64,000 nt of DNA from Aurantimonas coralicida DSM 14790 (lineage in GTDB: Bacteria > Pseudomonadota > Alphaproteobacteria > Rhizobiales > Rhizobiaceae): contig NZ_ATXK01000008.1 of the NCBI RefSeq assembly GCF_000421645.1, positions 62,001 to 126,000 on the forward strand, in the 5' to 3' direction. Position numbers and translations under genes: made by a program. Under the pieces are notes generated by a model. The model saw only the letters and a list, made by a program, of their open reading frames with translations. It had not been told where the DNA came from and made no database searches. Each line of letters starts with the position of its first letter. The first letter of the stretch is position 1. This document shows positions 46,404-55,222 of this stretch, piece after piece.

Positions 46404-47726
46404 CTATTGCAGCAGGCGCGGCAGCAGTAGCGAGATCGCCGGGAAGGCGATCAGCAGCAGCACCCGCACGATTTCCGATCCGAAGAACGGCATCACGCCC
46501 TTGAAGGTCTCGCGCATCGGCACGTCCGGGGCGAGCGAGTTGATGATGAAGACGTTCAGCCCCACCGGTGGCGTGATCAATCCGAGTTCCACCACCACCA
46601 GGATGATGATGCCGAACCAGATCTTGGTCTCCTCGGGGCCGAGCCCGAAATCCAGCCCGGCGACGACGGGCCAGAAGAACGGGATCGCCAGAATCACCAT
46701 GGACAGGCTGTCCATCAGGCAGCCGAAGATCAGGAACGCCACGATGATCAGGGCAAGGATCTGGAATGGCGCGAGGCCGCTCTCCTGCAGGAAGCCGGCG
46801 GCGGCCTGCGGCACGCCGGCCCGGGCCATGAAGATCTTCAGGAGTTCGGCGCCCAAGAGGATCAGGAAAATCATGCCGCTGGTGCGCGCCGTCTCCAGCA
46901 GCGCCTCGACGAAGCTGCCCCAGTTCAGCCGTCCGAGTCCGAAGCCGTAGATGCCGACGAGAAAGACGCCGATCGCGGCCGCCGCCGTCGGGCTGTAGAC
47001 GCCGGCATAGATGCCGCCAATGACCACGCCGAAGATGATGGCGACCGGGATCACCGCGATGCTCGCCGCGACCAGTTCCTGGCGCGGCACCGCCTCACCC
47101 ACCGGACCCGAGCCGGGGACGAAGCGGACATAGATGGCGATCGTCGCCATGAACATCAGCATCGCCAGGATGCCCGGGATCAGCGCGGCGGCGAACATCG
47201 TGACGATGTTGGTCTCCACGATGATGGCGTAGACGATGAGCACGACCGAGGGCGGGATCAGGATGCCGAGCGTGCCGCCGGCGGCGATCGTGCCGGTGGC
47301 GAGCGACGGCGAGAACTTGTAGCGGCGCAGTTCCGGCAGCGCGACCTGCCCCATGGTCGAGGCCGTCGCTGTGGACGAGCCGGACAACGCGCCGAAGCCG
47401 GCGCAGGCCGCGACCGCCGCCATGGCGACACCGCCATGGAAGCGCCCGAGCCAGGCATTGGCGGCACGGAAGAGATCGCGCGAGAGGCCGCAGCGCGACG
47501 CCAGCCCACCCATCAGGATGAACATCGGCAGCACCGACAGATCGTAGTTCGAGAACTGCGCGTAGGCGAGGTCCTTGAGCTGGTACAGGAGCACTGTCGA
47601 GCCCGACTGGATCGCCGTGCCGGCCATGCCCACCAGGATCATCGTGTAGGCGATGGGCACCCGCACGGCGATCAGGAACAACAGCAGCAAAAGCCCGAGA
47701 ATGCCGAGCAGGAACGGGTCGATCAT
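46404..47726 (-). CDS. dctM: TRAP transporter large permease DctM
   Basis: A 440-residue inner-membrane protein with about twelve helices, the sodium-coupled large subunit of a TRAP transporter. Typical signatures are SGSSTATASTMGQVALPELR, GTIAAGGTLGILIPPSVVLI and the C-terminal ITPPVGLNVFIINSLAPDVP. It follows the small permease gene by six bases. The substrate of the system is not evident; TRAP systems mostly import organic acids. Confidence 0.94.
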   Translation of the reverse strand: MIDPFLLGILGLLLLLFLIAVRVPIAYTMILVGMAGTAIQSGSTVLLYQLKDLAYAQFSNYDLSVLPMFILMGGLASRCGLSRDLFRAANAWLGRFHGGVAMAAVAACAGFGALSGSSTATASTMGQVALPELRRYKFSPSLATGTIAAGGTLGILIPPSVVLIVYAIIVETNIVTMFAAALIPGILAMLMFMATIAIYVRFVPGSGPVGEAVPRQELVAASIAVIPVAIIFGVVIGGIYAGVYSPTAAAAIGVFLVGIYGFGLGRLNWGSFVEALLETARTSGMIFLILLGAELLKIFMARAGVPQAAAGFLQESGLAPFQILALIIVAFLIFGCLMDSLSMVILAIPFFWPVVAGLDFGLGPEETKIWFGIIILVVVELGLITPPVGLNVFIINSLAPDVPMRETFKGVMPFFGSEIVRVLLLIAFPAISLLLPRLLQ

Positions 47727-47732
47727 CGTGGT

Positions 47733-48317
47733 CTACTCGCTCGCTGTCGCAGGAGTGTCCTCGGTCCATTTCGGCTGGCCGCGCATGCCGGCGACCCCGT
47801 CGAGGATCGTCACCACGGCCGCGAGGAACAGCAGCGCGAGCGACAGGAGGATGGGCGGAAAGGCGGTCCACAGCGGCAGCTTCAGCACCGGCGTGACCTC
47901 CGGATACTGGATGTAGCTGCCGAAGCCGTAGGACATCTGGCGCAGGAGCAGCAGCGCGAAGGCCGCCGCGAAAATCGCGGAGAACAGCGCCATCGCCGCC
48001 TTCGCGCCCGCGCTCATGCCTTCGGTGAAGATGTCCACCGTCACGTTCGCGCCGGCGAGCTGGCAGTACGGCAGGAACATGAAGATGACGATGGCGACGA
48101 AATGCTTGACCAGTTCGTGGTCGGCCGGAAACGGCACCGAGAAGGCGATGTTCGAGCCGGCGCTGAGCGCCGTCATCACGGCCAGCCCGGTCAGAAGAAT
48201 GCCGCCGGCCAGCGCCCAGTAGCGCACGAGGCGTGCGACCAGCCGGACGCCGGCGGCCAGCCAGCCGGTGCGGCGGGGCATGACTGCCCCGCCGCGGTTT
48301 GTCTCGTCGCGGACCAT
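47733..48317 (-). CDS. dctQ: TRAP transporter small permease DctQ
   Basis: A 194-residue protein with four predicted helices (YWALAGGILLTGLAVMTALS, HFVAIVIFMFLPYCQLAGAN, ALFSAIFAAAFALLLLRQMS and a fourth near PPILLSLALLFLAAVV). The pattern CQLAGANVTVDIFTEG matches DctQ. The start at 48317 overlaps the dctP stop by one base (TGATG). An in-frame ATG at 48281 is an alternative start. Confidence 0.88.
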   Translation of the reverse strand: MVRDETNRGGAVMPRRTGWLAAGVRLVARLVRYWALAGGILLTGLAVMTALSAGSNIAFSVPFPADHELVKHFVAIVIFMFLPYCQLAGANVTVDIFTEGMSAGAKAAMALFSAIFAAAFALLLLRQMSYGFGSYIQYPEVTPVLKLPLWTAFPPILLSLALLFLAAVVTILDGVAGMRGQPKWTEDTPATASE

Positions 48318-49363
48318 CAGGACTTGTGCTTGTCCATGGCCGCCCGCGCCGCCGCCACGAGGGCCGCGGAATCGAAGTCGGTGTGGTCGGCCTGCCATTT
48401 GTCGACGACCGGTCCGAGCGCGTCGTTGAAGGTCTGCATCTCCTCGGCGGTGAGCTGGATGTGCTCGTTGCCGGCGTCGACCGCGACCTTGATGCCGTGA
48501 TCGTCGGCACCGCGCCAGATCTCGGCGACCTTGCGCAGGAACGCCTCATCGGAGTTCTTGTCGAACACCGCCTTCAGATCGTCCGGCAGCGCTTCCCAGC
48601 GACCCTTGTTCATCGAGACCTGGAAGGTGGTCGTGCCGAACCGGTTCTTGTCCGGTCCCTCGATCTGGTACTGGGTGACCTCCTGCAGCTTCAGCGGCGG
48701 AATGATCTCCCAGGGGATCAGCGCCCCGTCGACGGCGTTTGTCGACAGCGCCTGCGGCAGGTCCGGCACCGGCATGGTGACCGGGGTCGCGCCCATCGCG
48801 GTGACGACGTCGTTGCCGGTCGGGCCCGGCACGCGCAGCTTCTTGCCCTGGGTATCGGCGACCGTGCGCACCGGGCTGTTGGCCATCTGGATCGCCTGTC
48901 CGGCATGGACGTGATTGAACAGGAGATGCACCGGCTCGTATTCGGGCGCCAGATATTCGTCATACATCTCGCGCATCGCCAGATTGGCCGCGGCGATGTC
49001 GTTGGTGAAGATGGTCGGCAGCTCGAACACTTCCGAGCGCGGGAAGAGGCCCGGCGTATAGCCGTTCACCGTCCACACGATGTCGACGACGCCGTCGGCG
49101 ACCTGCCGGAAAAGCTGCGGCGGCGCGCCGCCAAGTGTCATCGAGGGGTAGATCTCGATCTTCACCCGGCCGCCGGAATCGGCCTCGATCGACTGGGCCC
49201 AGGGCTCCAGCATCTGGCTGTGCGCCGGCGCCTTGGGGCCAAGGAAGTGATGCAGCTTCAGCGTCACTTCGGGCTCGGCCGCCCAGCTCTTGCGCATCAG
49301 CGCGGGGGCCGCAAGCACGCCCGCCGTCGCCGCCAGGAACTGCCGTCTCTTCATCCTCAACAT
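48317..49363 (-). CDS. dctP: TRAP transporter substrate-binding protein DctP, Tat-exported
   Basis: A 348-residue periplasmic binding protein. It has a twin-arginine leader (MKRRQFLAATAGVLAAPAL) and the DctP core with LKLHHFLGPKAPAHSQMLEP, KIEIYPSMTLGGAPPQLFRQ and KLRVPGPTGNDVVTAMGATP. The conserved arginine that binds substrate carboxylate is probably in KKLRVPG. A gaggagg site precedes the start at 49363. Export through the Tat system is inferred from the leader. A candidate operator lies 114-138 bases upstream. Confidence 0.93.
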   Translation of the reverse strand: MLRMKRRQFLAATAGVLAAPALMRKSWAAEPEVTLKLHHFLGPKAPAHSQMLEPWAQSIEADSGGRVKIEIYPSMTLGGAPPQLFRQVADGVVDIVWTVNGYTPGLFPRSEVFELPTIFTNDIAAANLAMREMYDEYLAPEYEPVHLLFNHVHAGQAIQMANSPVRTVADTQGKKLRVPGPTGNDVVTAMGATPVTMPVPDLPQALSTNAVDGALIPWEIIPPLKLQEVTQYQIEGPDKNRFGTTTFQVSMNKGRWEALPDDLKAVFDKNSDEAFLRKVAEIWRGADDHGIKVAVDAGNEHIQLTAEEMQTFNDALGPVVDKWQADHTDFDSAALVAAARAAMDKHKS

Positions 49364-49476
49364 CGCGTCCTCCTCTTCGCTTGTTCCGGGCGACACCGTC
49401 GGGTGCTCCGGTACCGGGTGCGGATCGTCTCCCGCCGCCTCCCGCTCACCTCGTTCGACCTCCGGCAGTGCCGGCA

Positions 49477-49501
49477 AACTCGTTTTGCTTCCAACTAGAT
49501 T
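49477..49501 (-). promoter_or_regulatory. Candidate MarR operator upstream of dctP
   Basis: The element reads AACTCGTTT, six bases, CAACTAGATT on the plus strand. It matches the element upstream of the marR gene at 17 of 25 positions with identical spacing and lies at a similar distance from its gene. Binding is inferred only. Confidence 0.5.
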
Positions 49502-49631
49502 GTCACGCCGCGCGGGGCTTAGCCATCCCTTCCCCATCGCCATGCGACCATCGTCGGAGAACCGCTGGACGGCAAGCGGTGCCGGCCATCCCGGCCCGCA
49601 TGCGCCCGGTCGATCGCGATCCCGGCGATCC

Positions 49632-51347
49632 TCATGCGGATGCCAGCCAGACGTCGAGAACCGCCGAGCGTCCCTGGTTGCGCACCATGTCGAACGCCTC
49701 GGCCACTGCCGCCTCCATCTCGTCCGGCCGCTCGACCCGGCGCGCATGGGCGCCGCCGGCCGCCGCGGCGATGTCGGCATAGCGTGGCGGCGGGTCGAAG
49801 CCGATGTCCAGATCGTCGGCCCGGCTGGCATAGCCGTCGGGATGGACGCCCATCGCCGAGAAGCGCGGCGCCTTCCAGCCCCGGTTGTTGTAGACGATCT
49901 GCACGAACGGGGTGCCGTATTTGGCGGCCATCCAGTGCACGCTGGACGGCACCGAGAACATGTAGGACCCGTCGCCGGTCATCGCGACGATGGTCTTCTC
50001 CGGGGCCGCGAGCTTGGCGCCGATGGCCGCGCCGCCGTTCCAGCCGAGCGAGCCCCCGCCGGAGGTGAAGATCGAGCCCGGCGCGGTCATTCGCATGTGG
50101 TTGAAGATTACCGGGTAATTGGTGATGCCCTCATTGAGGACGATGGTGTCGGCGTCGATGTGCCGGCGCACGCAGGCCGTGGCGAATTCCGGCGTGATCG
50201 CGTCCGGCGCGCCGGCTTCGAGCGCGATCAGGCCCTCGCGCCGGGCTGCGCTCGCGGCGGCGTGATGGCGGCTGCGTCGATCGACGATCTCGGGCGCCGG
50301 CTGCCGTGCGTCGAGCCCGGCATTGAGCTGCGCGAGCGCCGTCGCGGCATCGGTGCGGAAGGCGTGGCGCGCGCCGATATACCAGAGCGGCATCGCCGCC
50401 TTCAGCGGATCGACGTCGAGATGGATGATCGTCGCATCCGCCGCCGGCTTGCTGATGGTCGGGATCCACGGCACGTCGCTGTCGATGACGATGACGCAGT
50501 CGGCTTCGGCCAGCGCCGCGTTCTGGCGCGGCTCGTTCCACTGGTTGCCGCGATAGAGCGGATGGTCGTGCGGAAAGTTCATGGCGTTCGGCACCGATTC
50601 CAGAACGCCGATGCCGAGGCGTTCGCAGAAGCGGACGAGCTCGGGCACCGCCTCAGGATTGCGTCCGACATAGGAGGTCACCACCAGCGGCCGCTGGGCT
50701 TCCGCGACCGCGTCGAGGATGGTGCCGACCGCCGCCTCGGGCAGTGCGGCGGGAGCCAGCGCGCGCCACTGGCCGGGATCGATCGTCACCGGCTCGGCGA
50801 GTTCCTCCTCCATCACCTCGCGCGCGCCCATCAGATAGACCGGGCCGCGGGGTTCGGAGCCGGCGAACTGCATGGCCCTGTGGACGAGCTGCTTGACGTT
50901 GCGCCCGGTGCGCACCTCGTTGTCGTATTTCATGTAGCCGCGCACGATGCCGCGCTGGTCGTGGACATCCTGGATCCACTGGATGAATTCGTTGCGGCTG
51001 CCGCGCAGCTCGCCTTCCTGGGTGAAGGGCGAGGCGCCGGCGAAGATCAGCATGGGCACGCGGCCCCTGGCGGCGTTGTGCACCGCGCCGGCCAGCGCCT
51101 GGGTGCCGCATTCGACATGCACGATGACCGCCTGCGCCTGTCCGGAGACCTGCGCGAATCCCTGCGCCGCGCTCATCCCGGCCATCTCGTTCGGACAGGT
51201 GATGACGCGGGGCACCGAACGACCCTTGGCACGCGCCTCGGCGATCGCCTCGATCAGGCCGGGATGGTCGCTGCCGAAATTGACGAAGAGATGGGTGACC
51301 CCCGCTTCCATCAGGGCTTCGAGAAAGGCGGTGCTGGCGGTGTACAT
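49632..51347 (-). CDS. Thiamine diphosphate-dependent enzyme, acetolactate synthase-like
   Basis: A 571-residue enzyme of the acetolactate synthase/decarboxylase superfamily. The amino-terminal domain has the activating glutamate in ITCPNEMAGMSAAQGFAQ, and the C-terminal domain has the metal-diphosphate motif MTGDGSYMFSVPSSVHWMAA ending in YNNRGW. No regulatory subunit gene is near, so it is probably a catabolic 2-oxo acid decarboxylase or lyase, not IlvB. The start at 51347 (MYTASTAFLEALMEAG) is 14 bases after the marR stop. The reaction is unknown. Confidence 0.85.
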   Translation of the reverse strand: MYTASTAFLEALMEAGVTHLFVNFGSDHPGLIEAIAEARAKGRSVPRVITCPNEMAGMSAAQGFAQVSGQAQAVIVHVECGTQALAGAVHNAARGRVPMLIFAGASPFTQEGELRGSRNEFIQWIQDVHDQRGIVRGYMKYDNEVRTGRNVKQLVHRAMQFAGSEPRGPVYLMGAREVMEEELAEPVTIDPGQWRALAPAALPEAAVGTILDAVAEAQRPLVVTSYVGRNPEAVPELVRFCERLGIGVLESVPNAMNFPHDHPLYRGNQWNEPRQNAALAEADCVIVIDSDVPWIPTISKPAADATIIHLDVDPLKAAMPLWYIGARHAFRTDAATALAQLNAGLDARQPAPEIVDRRSRHHAAASAARREGLIALEAGAPDAITPEFATACVRRHIDADTIVLNEGITNYPVIFNHMRMTAPGSIFTSGGGSLGWNGGAAIGAKLAAPEKTIVAMTGDGSYMFSVPSSVHWMAAKYGTPFVQIVYNNRGWKAPRFSAMGVHPDGYASRADDLDIGFDPPPRYADIAAAAGGAHARRVERPDEMEAAVAEAFDMVRNQGRSAVLDVWLASA

Positions 51348-51361
51348 CGGCGACGTTCCTC

Positions 51362-51844
51362 TCAATCCAGCGCAGCGATGAGGCGGCGCAGCATGTCGAG
51401 AAGCGCGGGCTTGCCCGCCCCGACGATGGCGTCCAGTTCCCGGTCGTGACGGGCGGCGCATTCGGCCAGATGCGCCAGCTTCTCGCTGCCCTTGTCGGTC
51501 AGGTGCAAACCGTGGCTGCGGCGATCGGCGGTGCTCGGACAGCGCCGGATCAGCATCGCCCGGTCGAGATCGCGCAGCACCGGCGTCAGGGTGGACTTGT
51601 CGCGACCGGCCGCGCGGCTCAGCGCTAGCGGCGTGACGCCCGGATTGTCGTTGATCAGCGAGAGCACGGCGAAATGGCCGGGCCGCAGATCGGCCTGCGC
51701 CGCATGGCGCTTGAAGGATTTGAAGGAGGCGTTCTGGGCAAGCTGGAGATGAAAGGCGATGTAATCGTCCAGCGCACCGCGGCGGACCGGATCGTCGCCG
51801 CGCAAAGGACTGTCCGGCTCCGCGGACCGTCGTGTCGCTGACAT
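51362..51844 (-). CDS. MarR family transcriptional regulator
   Basis: A 160-residue winged-helix regulator. The recognition region is GVTPLALSRAAGRDKSTLTP and the wing is RCPSTADRRSHGLHLTDKGS; both match MarR. A gggaggggaag ribosome binding site precedes the ATG at 51844. It heads an operon with the thiamine diphosphate enzyme, and the candidate operator at 51935-51958 suggests autoregulation and control of the dctPQM unit. Confidence 0.9.
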   Translation of the reverse strand: MSATRRSAEPDSPLRGDDPVRRGALDDYIAFHLQLAQNASFKSFKRHAAQADLRPGHFAVLSLINDNPGVTPLALSRAAGRDKSTLTPVLRDLDRAMLIRRCPSTADRRSHGLHLTDKGSEKLAHLAECAARHDRELDAIVGAGKPALLDMLRRLIAALD

Positions 51845-51934
51845 GCTTCCCCTCCCAAGGCCGCCGGACGTCACCGTCCGGGCCGCCGCAAGGGCGACCA
51901 TGCCCGGAGGCTAGGCGAGAGAAAGACCCGCCGC

Positions 51935-51958
51935 AACTAGTTTTATCACAAACCAGTT
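51935..51958 (-). promoter_or_regulatory. Candidate MarR operator upstream of marR
   Basis: An imperfect inverted repeat, AACTAGTTT and AAACCAGTT, 8 of 9 positions paired, around six bases (TATCAC). It lies 91-114 bases upstream of the marR start. The size and symmetry fit a MarR dimer site. A related site lies upstream of dctP. Confidence 0.6.
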
Positions 51959-52021
51959 TCGGGCAGCGACAAGCAGGGGGGCGTCGGCGCGCAGGTCGAT
52001 TTCCCGTGCCGGTATGACGAA

Positions 52022-52051
52022 CGGCCCGGGCGCTGGAGAGCACCCGGGCCG
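52022..52051 (-). terminator. Hairpin downstream of araD, probable terminator
   Basis: A 9-base perfect stem (cggcccggg with cccgggccg), extended by two further pairs after one mismatch, lies 81 bases beyond the araD stop. The minus-strand sequence that follows is only weakly T-rich (ttcgtc). Confidence 0.55.
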
Positions 52052-52131
52052 CCGGTCGTGTCGTCGATGAGCGGGTGACCGCCCTCCCCGTCGCGCGGGT
52101 CAGGCGTCAGCCGACGGCGAGGCTTACCCGC

Positions 52132-53064
52132 CTAGCGGCCCCAGCGCAGGACCAGCGGGTCGAGCGTGCGGGCGAGCTCCAGGAGACCGGCGCGCGTGTC
52201 CGGATGCGCCGGGGCGATCGGCTTGCGCACGGCGTCGGAGGCAATGATGCCGCCTTCCTTCATCAGGATCTTCGCCGTGGCGAAGCTGGTCTGGCGGTTC
52301 TCGTAATTGATCAGCGGCAGCCAGCGCGCATAGGCCGCGACGGCTGCTGCGCGATCGCCGGCGAAATAGGGATCGATGATCTGGCGGATGCCGTCGGGAA
52401 AGCCGCCGCCGGTCATGGCGCCGGTGGCGCCGGCGTCGAGATCGGCCATCAGCGTGATCGCCTCCTCGCCGTCCCACGGACCCTCGATCGCGTCACCGCC
52501 GAGCGCGATCAGCTCGCGCAGCTTGGAGGCGGCGCCGGCGGTCTCGATCTTGAAATAGGAGACGTTCTCGATCTCGGCCGCCATGCGGGCGAGCAGTGCC
52601 GGCGGCAGCGGCGTGCCGGCGACCGGCGCGTCCTGGATCATGATCGGGATGGAGATCGCGTCGGACAGCGCCTTGAAGAATTCGAAGACCTGCTTCTCGC
52701 CGACCCGGAAGGTCGCGCCGTGATAGGGCGGCATCACCATGACCATGGCGGCACCGGCGGCTTCCGCCGCCTTGCAGCGGGCGACGCACACATCGGTGGA
52801 GAAATGGCTGGTGGTCACGATCACCGGCACCCGGCCGGCGACATGCTCCAGCGCCAGATGCATCTGCTCGTCGCGCTCGGCATCGGACAGGACGAACTGC
52901 TCGGAAAAGTTCGCCAGGATGCAGATGCCGGTCGATCCGGCGTCGATCATGAAGTCGAGCGCCCGGCGCTGGCCGTCGAGATCGGGCGCACCGTCCTCGG
53001 TGAAAATGGTCGGCGCGACGGGATAGACCCCGCGATAGGGCCGGACGGCGGAACATGCGGTCAT
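52132..53064 (-). CDS. araD: L-2-keto-3-deoxyarabonate dehydratase homologue (AraD), DHDPS family
   Basis: A 310-residue member of the dihydrodipicolinate synthase family. Segments ICILANFSEQFVLSDAERD, MVMPPYHGATFRV, GGDAIEGPWDGEEAITL and GATGAMTGGGFPDGIR closely match, from memory, L-2-keto-3-deoxyarabonate dehydratase of Azospirillum brasilense. That enzyme turns L-2-keto-3-deoxyarabonate into alpha-ketoglutarate semialdehyde. The Schiff-base lysine is Lys172 in VSYFKIETAG. The semialdehyde dehydrogenase at 62291 would complete the route. Other DHDPS-family lyases or the hydroxyproline-pathway deaminase are alternatives. Confidence 0.8.
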   Translation of the reverse strand: MTACSAVRPYRGVYPVAPTIFTEDGAPDLDGQRRALDFMIDAGSTGICILANFSEQFVLSDAERDEQMHLALEHVAGRVPVIVTTSHFSTDVCVARCKAAEAAGAAMVMVMPPYHGATFRVGEKQVFEFFKALSDAISIPIMIQDAPVAGTPLPPALLARMAAEIENVSYFKIETAGAASKLRELIALGGDAIEGPWDGEEAITLMADLDAGATGAMTGGGFPDGIRQIIDPYFAGDRAAAVAAYARWLPLINYENRQTSFATAKILMKEGGIIASDAVRKPIAPAHPDTRAGLLELARTLDPLVLRWGR

Positions 53065-53097
53065 CGTGTTTCCTGCTCTGCTGGTCAGTCTCGAAGG

Positions 53098-53122
53098 CGT
53101 CCGGGCCGGTCTGGCCCGGACG
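53098..53122 (-). terminator. Hairpin between SDR and araD, possible attenuator
   Basis: A perfect 10-base stem (cgtccgggcc with ggcccggacg) with a 5-base loop begins 14 bases after the SDR stop. No T-run follows. It may limit read-through or protect the SDR transcript end. Confidence 0.45.
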
Positions 53123-53135
53123 ATGTGCGGCAGCG

Positions 53136-53888
53136 TCAGCCGCGACCGACGAAGGGCATCTGGGTCGCCATGACGGTCATCGTCAGGACGTTGGCCTCCA
53201 GCGGCAGGCTCGCCATGTGCGCCACGGCGCGGCCGATATGGCCGGCGTCGATGGTCGGCTCGACCGCCGTCGTGCCGTCCGCCTGCAGCACGCCCTTCGA
53301 CATGCGCGCGGTCATCTCGGTGGTGGCGTTGCCGATGTCGATCTGGCCGCAGGCGATGTCGAACGGCCGGCCGTCCAGCGCGGTTGCCTTGGTCAGGCCG
53401 GTGATGGCGTGCTTGGTCGCCGTGTAGGGCGAGGAATTCGGCCGCGGCGTCGTCGCGGAAACCGAACCGTTGTTGATGATGCGGCCGCCATGCGGCGTCT
53501 GCGCCTTCATCTTGCGGAAGGCTTCCTGCGTGCAGAAGAACGCGCCGGTGAGATTCGCACCGACCACCGTGTTCCACTGCTCGGCGGTGAGCTCTTCCAT
53601 CGGGATGGCCGGCGAGCCGGCGCCGGCATTGTTGACCAGCAGGTCGAGGCGGCCGAAGCGCTTCTCGACCTCGGCGAAGAGCGCCGTGACGGAGGCCTTG
53701 TCGGAAATGTCAGCCGGCACGACGACGGTCTGCGCCTCGCCGATGGCCTTGGATGCCTCGTCCAGCACTTCGCGGCGGCGACCGGTCATCACGACCGTGA
53801 ACCCGTCGGCGACCAGCGCCGTGGTGATGGCCTTGCCAACGCCGGTTCCTGCGCCGGTTACCACGGCAATCTTGTTCTGCGACGTCAT
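53136..53888 (-). CDS. SDR family oxidoreductase
   Basis: A 250-residue short-chain dehydrogenase. The cofactor loop is [19 protein letters not shown], the NNAG motif is [10 protein letters not shown], and the catalytic Ser, Tyr and Lys lie in [26 protein letters not shown] pair after the second strand suggests NADP preference. It precedes araD on the same strand, so oxidation of a sugar or sugar acid is plausible, but the substrate cannot be read from the sequence. Confidence 0.87.
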   Translation of the reverse strand: MTSQNKIAVVTGAGTGVGKAITTALVADGFTVVMTGRRREVLDEASKAIGEAQTVVVPADISDKASVTALFAEVEKRFGRLDLLVNNAGAGSPAIPMEELTAEQWNTVVGANLTGAFFCTQEAFRKMKAQTPHGGRIINNGSVSATTPRPNSSPYTATKHAITGLTKATALDGRPFDIACGQIDIGNATTEMTARMSKGVLQADGTTAVEPTIDAGHIGRAVAHMASLPLEANVLTMTVMATQMPFVGRG

Positions 53889-53907
53889 CGCGTCGACCTC
53901 CCCTGAT

Positions 53908-53919
53908 TCATCATACGAC
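53908..53919 (-). promoter_or_regulatory. Candidate regulatory motif upstream of SDR-araD
   Basis: On the minus strand GTCGTATGATGA. It differs at one of twelve positions from GTCATATGATGA at 62098-62109, upstream of the aldo/keto reductase and semialdehyde dehydrogenase genes. It lies 20-31 bases upstream of the SDR start. A weaker relative, GTCATAAGATCG, lies at 54064 upstream of the Ldh gene. Confidence 0.4.
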
Positions 53920-53925
53920 CTGGTC

Positions 53926-53947
53926 GCGTTTCGCCCCCGCGAAACGC
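53926..53947. promoter_or_regulatory. Perfect dyad in the SDR-Ldh divergent region
   Basis: Arms gcgtttcgc and gcgaaacgc are perfect inverted repeats of nine bases around cccc. The dyad lies about 40-60 bases upstream of the SDR start in a 214-base divergent region. It could be an operator or a leader hairpin. Confidence 0.45.
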
Positions 53948-54102
53948 CATTGCAGCATGGCGACGTGTGGTCGTTCGTCGGTGCCACCGCTCCCATACGC
54001 TGCCGCGATGCCGCTTGACAACGTCGGCAGCGGATGATGGCGTCCATCCCAAGCGATCGCCCTGTCATAAGATCGCAGCAAGAACCGGCCGGAGGAAACG
54101 GC

Positions 54103-55179
54103 ATGCAGTCCGAGACAGCCGAAAGGGTCGACAGCGCGACCTGGCGGCGACAGGCCCTGGCGATTCTGTCCGCATGGGGCATGAGCGATGCGCATGCGGC
54201 GGTCACCGCCGACGTGCTGGTCGCGGCCGACCTCATGGGTATCGATTCCCATGGCCTGACCCTGTTGCCGCTCTACGACCAGCAGCTCGGCAATGGCGGC
54301 GCCACCGCGACGCCGAATATCGAGGTCGTGCACGACATGGGCGCCGTCGCGCTGATCGACGGCGACGCCGGCTTCGGCCAGGTGCCCGGCATGATGGCCG
54401 TGGACATGGCCGCCGAGCGGGCCGGACGCTTTGGCATCTCCGCCATCTCGATCCGCAATTCCAACCATTACGGCGCGGCCGGCGTCTATGTGCGGCGGCT
54501 TGCCGAACGTGGGCTCGTCGGCATCTCGACCTCGTCGGTCTGGCGGGCCGGCATCGTGCCGACAGGCGGGCTGGCGCCGAAGCTCGGCACCAATCCCATC
54601 GCCTTCGCCGCCCCCTCGGCACGCGGCCAGCCCTTCCTTCTCGACATGGCGACCTCCACCGCGGCGATCGGCAAGCTCAAGCTGGCGCAGCGGGCCGAGA
54701 CCGAACTGCCGGAAGGCTGGGCCCTGACGCGTCAGGGCACACCCCAGCGCGATCCCAACCTCGCGCTGCTCGATCCCTTGCTGGCACCGCTGGGCGGCCA
54801 CAAGGGCTATGGGCTGGCGACCATGGTCGAGGTCCTGTCCAGCGTCCTGTCCGGCGCCGCCCTGACACCGCTGCGCGGGGCCCCCGGCCAGAAGCACGAT
54901 GTCGGCCATTTCATCCTGGCCCTCGATCCCGCGATGATCCGCGGCTCGCGCGCCGCCTTCGAGGACGACCTCGACCGCATGGTCGACGGCCTGCGTGCGA
55001 CCGACCCGATCGATCCGGCCCATCCGGTGATGGTGGCCGGCGACCCCGAATATGCCCGCGAGGCCGACAGGCTGGCGCACGGCATCCCCTTGTCTGCGAA
55101 GCTCGCCGCGCAATTGCGCGAGATTGCCGAACGGGCGGGCGCCGCCTTCCTGTTCGAGCGGGAGAGTGCGCCGACGTGA
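54103..55179 (+). CDS. Ldh family (malate/L-lactate/ureidoglycolate-type) oxidoreductase
   Basis: A 358-residue NAD(P)-dependent dehydrogenase of the Ldh/malate dehydrogenase type 2 family. Typical segments are [53 protein letters not shown] and [20 protein letters not shown]. Members reduce or oxidise 2-hydroxy acids, cyclic imino acids or sugar acids. A ggagg ribosome binding site precedes the start at 54103; an ATG 23 codons upstream lacks one. It leads an operon with the TAXI-TRAP genes, so it probably acts on the imported substrate. Confidence 0.87.
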   Translation: MQSETAERVDSATWRRQALAILSAWGMSDAHAAVTADVLVAADLMGIDSHGLTLLPLYDQQLGNGGATATPNIEVVHDMGAVALIDGDAGFGQVPGMMAVDMAAERAGRFGISAISIRNSNHYGAAGVYVRRLAERGLVGISTSSVWRAGIVPTGGLAPKLGTNPIAFAAPSARGQPFLLDMATSTAAIGKLKLAQRAETELPEGWALTRQGTPQRDPNLALLDPLLAPLGGHKGYGLATMVEVLSSVLSGAALTPLRGAPGQKHDVGHFILALDPAMIRGSRAAFEDDLDRMVDGLRATDPIDPAHPVMVAGDPEYAREADRLAHGIPLSAKLAAQLREIAERAGAAFLFERESAPT

Positions 55180-55222
55180 CCGACCGTCCCTCGGGGCGGA
55201 GATAAACTGGGAGGAGAAAGAC

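Noticed and set aside
49632-52043. A longer form of the thiamine diphosphate enzyme that would run through the marR gene
   Set aside because: The extra amino-terminal residues are Arg/Gly/Ala-rich with no family match, and marR is well supported in another frame. The start at 51347 fits the family.
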